This document shows, in pieces, positions 5,822 through 6,112 of a stretch of 6,112 bases of DNA. Every line of letters begins with the position of its first letter. Position 1 is the stretch's first letter. The stretch lies in assembly GCA_023419375.1 (NCBI GenBank), contig JAEZYD010000036.1, positions 1-6,112 on the forward strand. The letters run 5' to 3'. Below the pieces are notes generated by a model. It was not told the origin of the DNA and searched no databases. It worked only from the letters and a program-made list of their open reading frames with translations. Source of the DNA: Pseudomonadota bacterium. GTDB lineage: Bacteria; Desulfobacterota; Desulfovibrionia; Desulfovibrionales; Desulfovibrionaceae. The position numbers and the translations under genes are program-made.

Positions 5822-5898
5822 TACTGTTACACAAAAAAGAGAAGGAGGGATGACTGAGCGCATATTGACTAAAACGCGTACCACAGATATACTGTTAC
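5822..5898. repeat. Pair of 9-bp direct repeats TACTGTTAC
   Basis: TACTGTTAC occurs at 5822-5830 and again at 5890-5898, 68 bp apart. The pair brackets the right edge of the AT-rich island and the start of the zinc-ribbon promoter. The second copy overlaps the -10 box and start site. It could be a target-site duplication, a pair of regulator sites or chance. Confidence 0.35.
5865..5893 (+). promoter_or_regulatory. Promoter of the DUF2082 zinc-ribbon gene
   Basis: TTGACT (5865-5870; five of six consensus bases), a 17-bp spacer and TATACT (5888-5893; five of six) form a strong promoter. The predicted start near 5900 leaves a leader of only about 12 bases that just includes the ribosome-binding site. 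Confidence 0.75.
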
Positions 5899-5900
5899 CG

Positions 5901-5906
5901 AAGGGG
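5901..5906 (+). promoter_or_regulatory. Ribosome-binding site choosing between two close ATG codons
   Basis: AAGGGG directly abuts the ATG at 5907 but lies six bases before the in-frame ATG at 5913. The spacing favours 5913 as the start of the zinc-ribbon protein. Confidence 0.6.
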
Positions 5907-5912
5907 ATGGCA

Positions 5913-6112
5913 ATGAACGAACAGCAAAAGGTCCGCTACCAGTGCCCCAAGTGCGGGGGAACCGAATACGAATCCGACCAGTTTCAGGCGACCGGCGGGA
6001 ATTTCGCCAAGCTCTTCGACGTGCAGAACAAAAAGTTCTACACCGTCAGCTGCACGCAGTGCGGGTATACCGAACTCTACAAAACCGTGAGCGGCACGGG
6101 AATGAACATCCT
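5913..6112 (+). CDS. DUF2082 zinc-ribbon protein, predicted nucleic-acid binding, C-terminus cut by window edge
   Basis: Sixty-six residues are visible, beginning MNEQQKVRYQCPKCGG. Two CXXC knuckles, Cys11/Cys14 (CPKC) and Cys47/Cys50 (CTQC), should bind one zinc ion. The intervening ATGGNFAKLFDVQNKKF (26-42) is the hallmark of DUF2082 (COG3478, annotated as predicted nucleic-acid-binding Zn-ribbon proteins). Family members are usually about 70-75 residues, so only a few C-terminal residues are missing. The actual role is unknown. I chose the ATG at 5913 for its spacing from AAGGGG (5901-5906). The ATG at 5907 would add two residues, and one at 5850 would add 21 but lies upstream of the promoter. 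The coding sequence is GC-rich again, so this gene probably belongs to the ancestral chromosome rather than the AT-rich island. Confidence 0.93.
   Translation, partial: MNEQQKVRYQCPKCGGTEYESDQFQATGGNFAKLFDVQNKKFYTVSCTQCGYTELYKTVSGTGMNI

Larger units (their letters stand above)
4019..5870. other. AT-rich island interrupting GC-rich sequence
   Basis: Sampled 60-base lines in this stretch are 33%, 38% and 45% GC, against 60% in a line sampled from tdh. The shift is abrupt at both ends and coincides with one minus-strand gene and its promoter. No integrase, transposase, tRNA gene or long terminal repeat is visible, so the mechanism of entry is unknown. Boundaries are approximate and judged by eye. 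Confidence 0.65.

Noticed and set aside
1..6112. CRISPR array, tRNA or rRNA gene, insertion sequence
   Set aside because: No regularly spaced repeats, no cloverleaf-like segments with a GTTCRANYC-type arm and no transposase motifs were found on either strand by eye.

Overview
The window most likely comes from a GC-rich member of the Firmicutes, probably a Clostridia-type gut or anaerobic lineage. This rests on strong AGGAGG-type ribosome-binding sites, consensus sigma-A-like promoters with 17-bp spacers, and several proteins (a DUF1848 protein, a DUF2082 zinc ribbon, a six-helix membrane protein) of kinds I associate with Clostridia. Most of the window is GC-rich (a sampled 60-base line was 60% GC). 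The stretch from about 4020 to 5870 is clearly AT-richer (sampled lines 33-45% GC).

Region 1 (1-2202, minus strand) is a threonine catabolism operon. An extended -10 promoter and a GC-rich leader of about 124 nt precede tdh (L-threonine 3-dehydrogenase). tdh overlaps kbl (glycine C-acetyltransferase) by the four bases ATGA. Together the enzymes convert threonine, NAD+ and CoA into glycine and acetyl-CoA. The 3' end of kbl lies beyond the left edge.

Region 2 (2243-3879, plus strand) is transcribed divergently. A TTGACA-N17-TAAGAT promoter drives a DUF1848 protein that starts at TTG and carries a radical-SAM-type CX3CX2C motif at its C-terminus instead of its N-terminus. A six-helix membrane protein of unknown function follows 93 bp downstream and may be co-transcribed.

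Region 3 (3880-5870) is the unusual part. A short spacer that looks able to fold as RNA (3888-3984) is followed by one AT-rich minus-strand gene. It encodes a 568-residue protein with an alpha/beta N-terminal region, a central coiled coil and a compact C-terminal module. It has its own promoter, whose -10 box lies inside a 13-bp palindrome. I do not recognise the protein. Its composition, solitary position and architecture fit a horizontally acquired accessory gene, possibly for defence or toxicity, but the sequence does not prove that. No integrase, transposase or tRNA gene is visible.

Region 4 (5865-6112, plus strand) returns to GC-rich sequence with a strong promoter and most of a small DUF2082 zinc-ribbon protein, cut by the right edge.

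The candidates most worth following up are the 568-residue coiled-coil protein and the rearranged cysteine motif of the DUF1848 protein.
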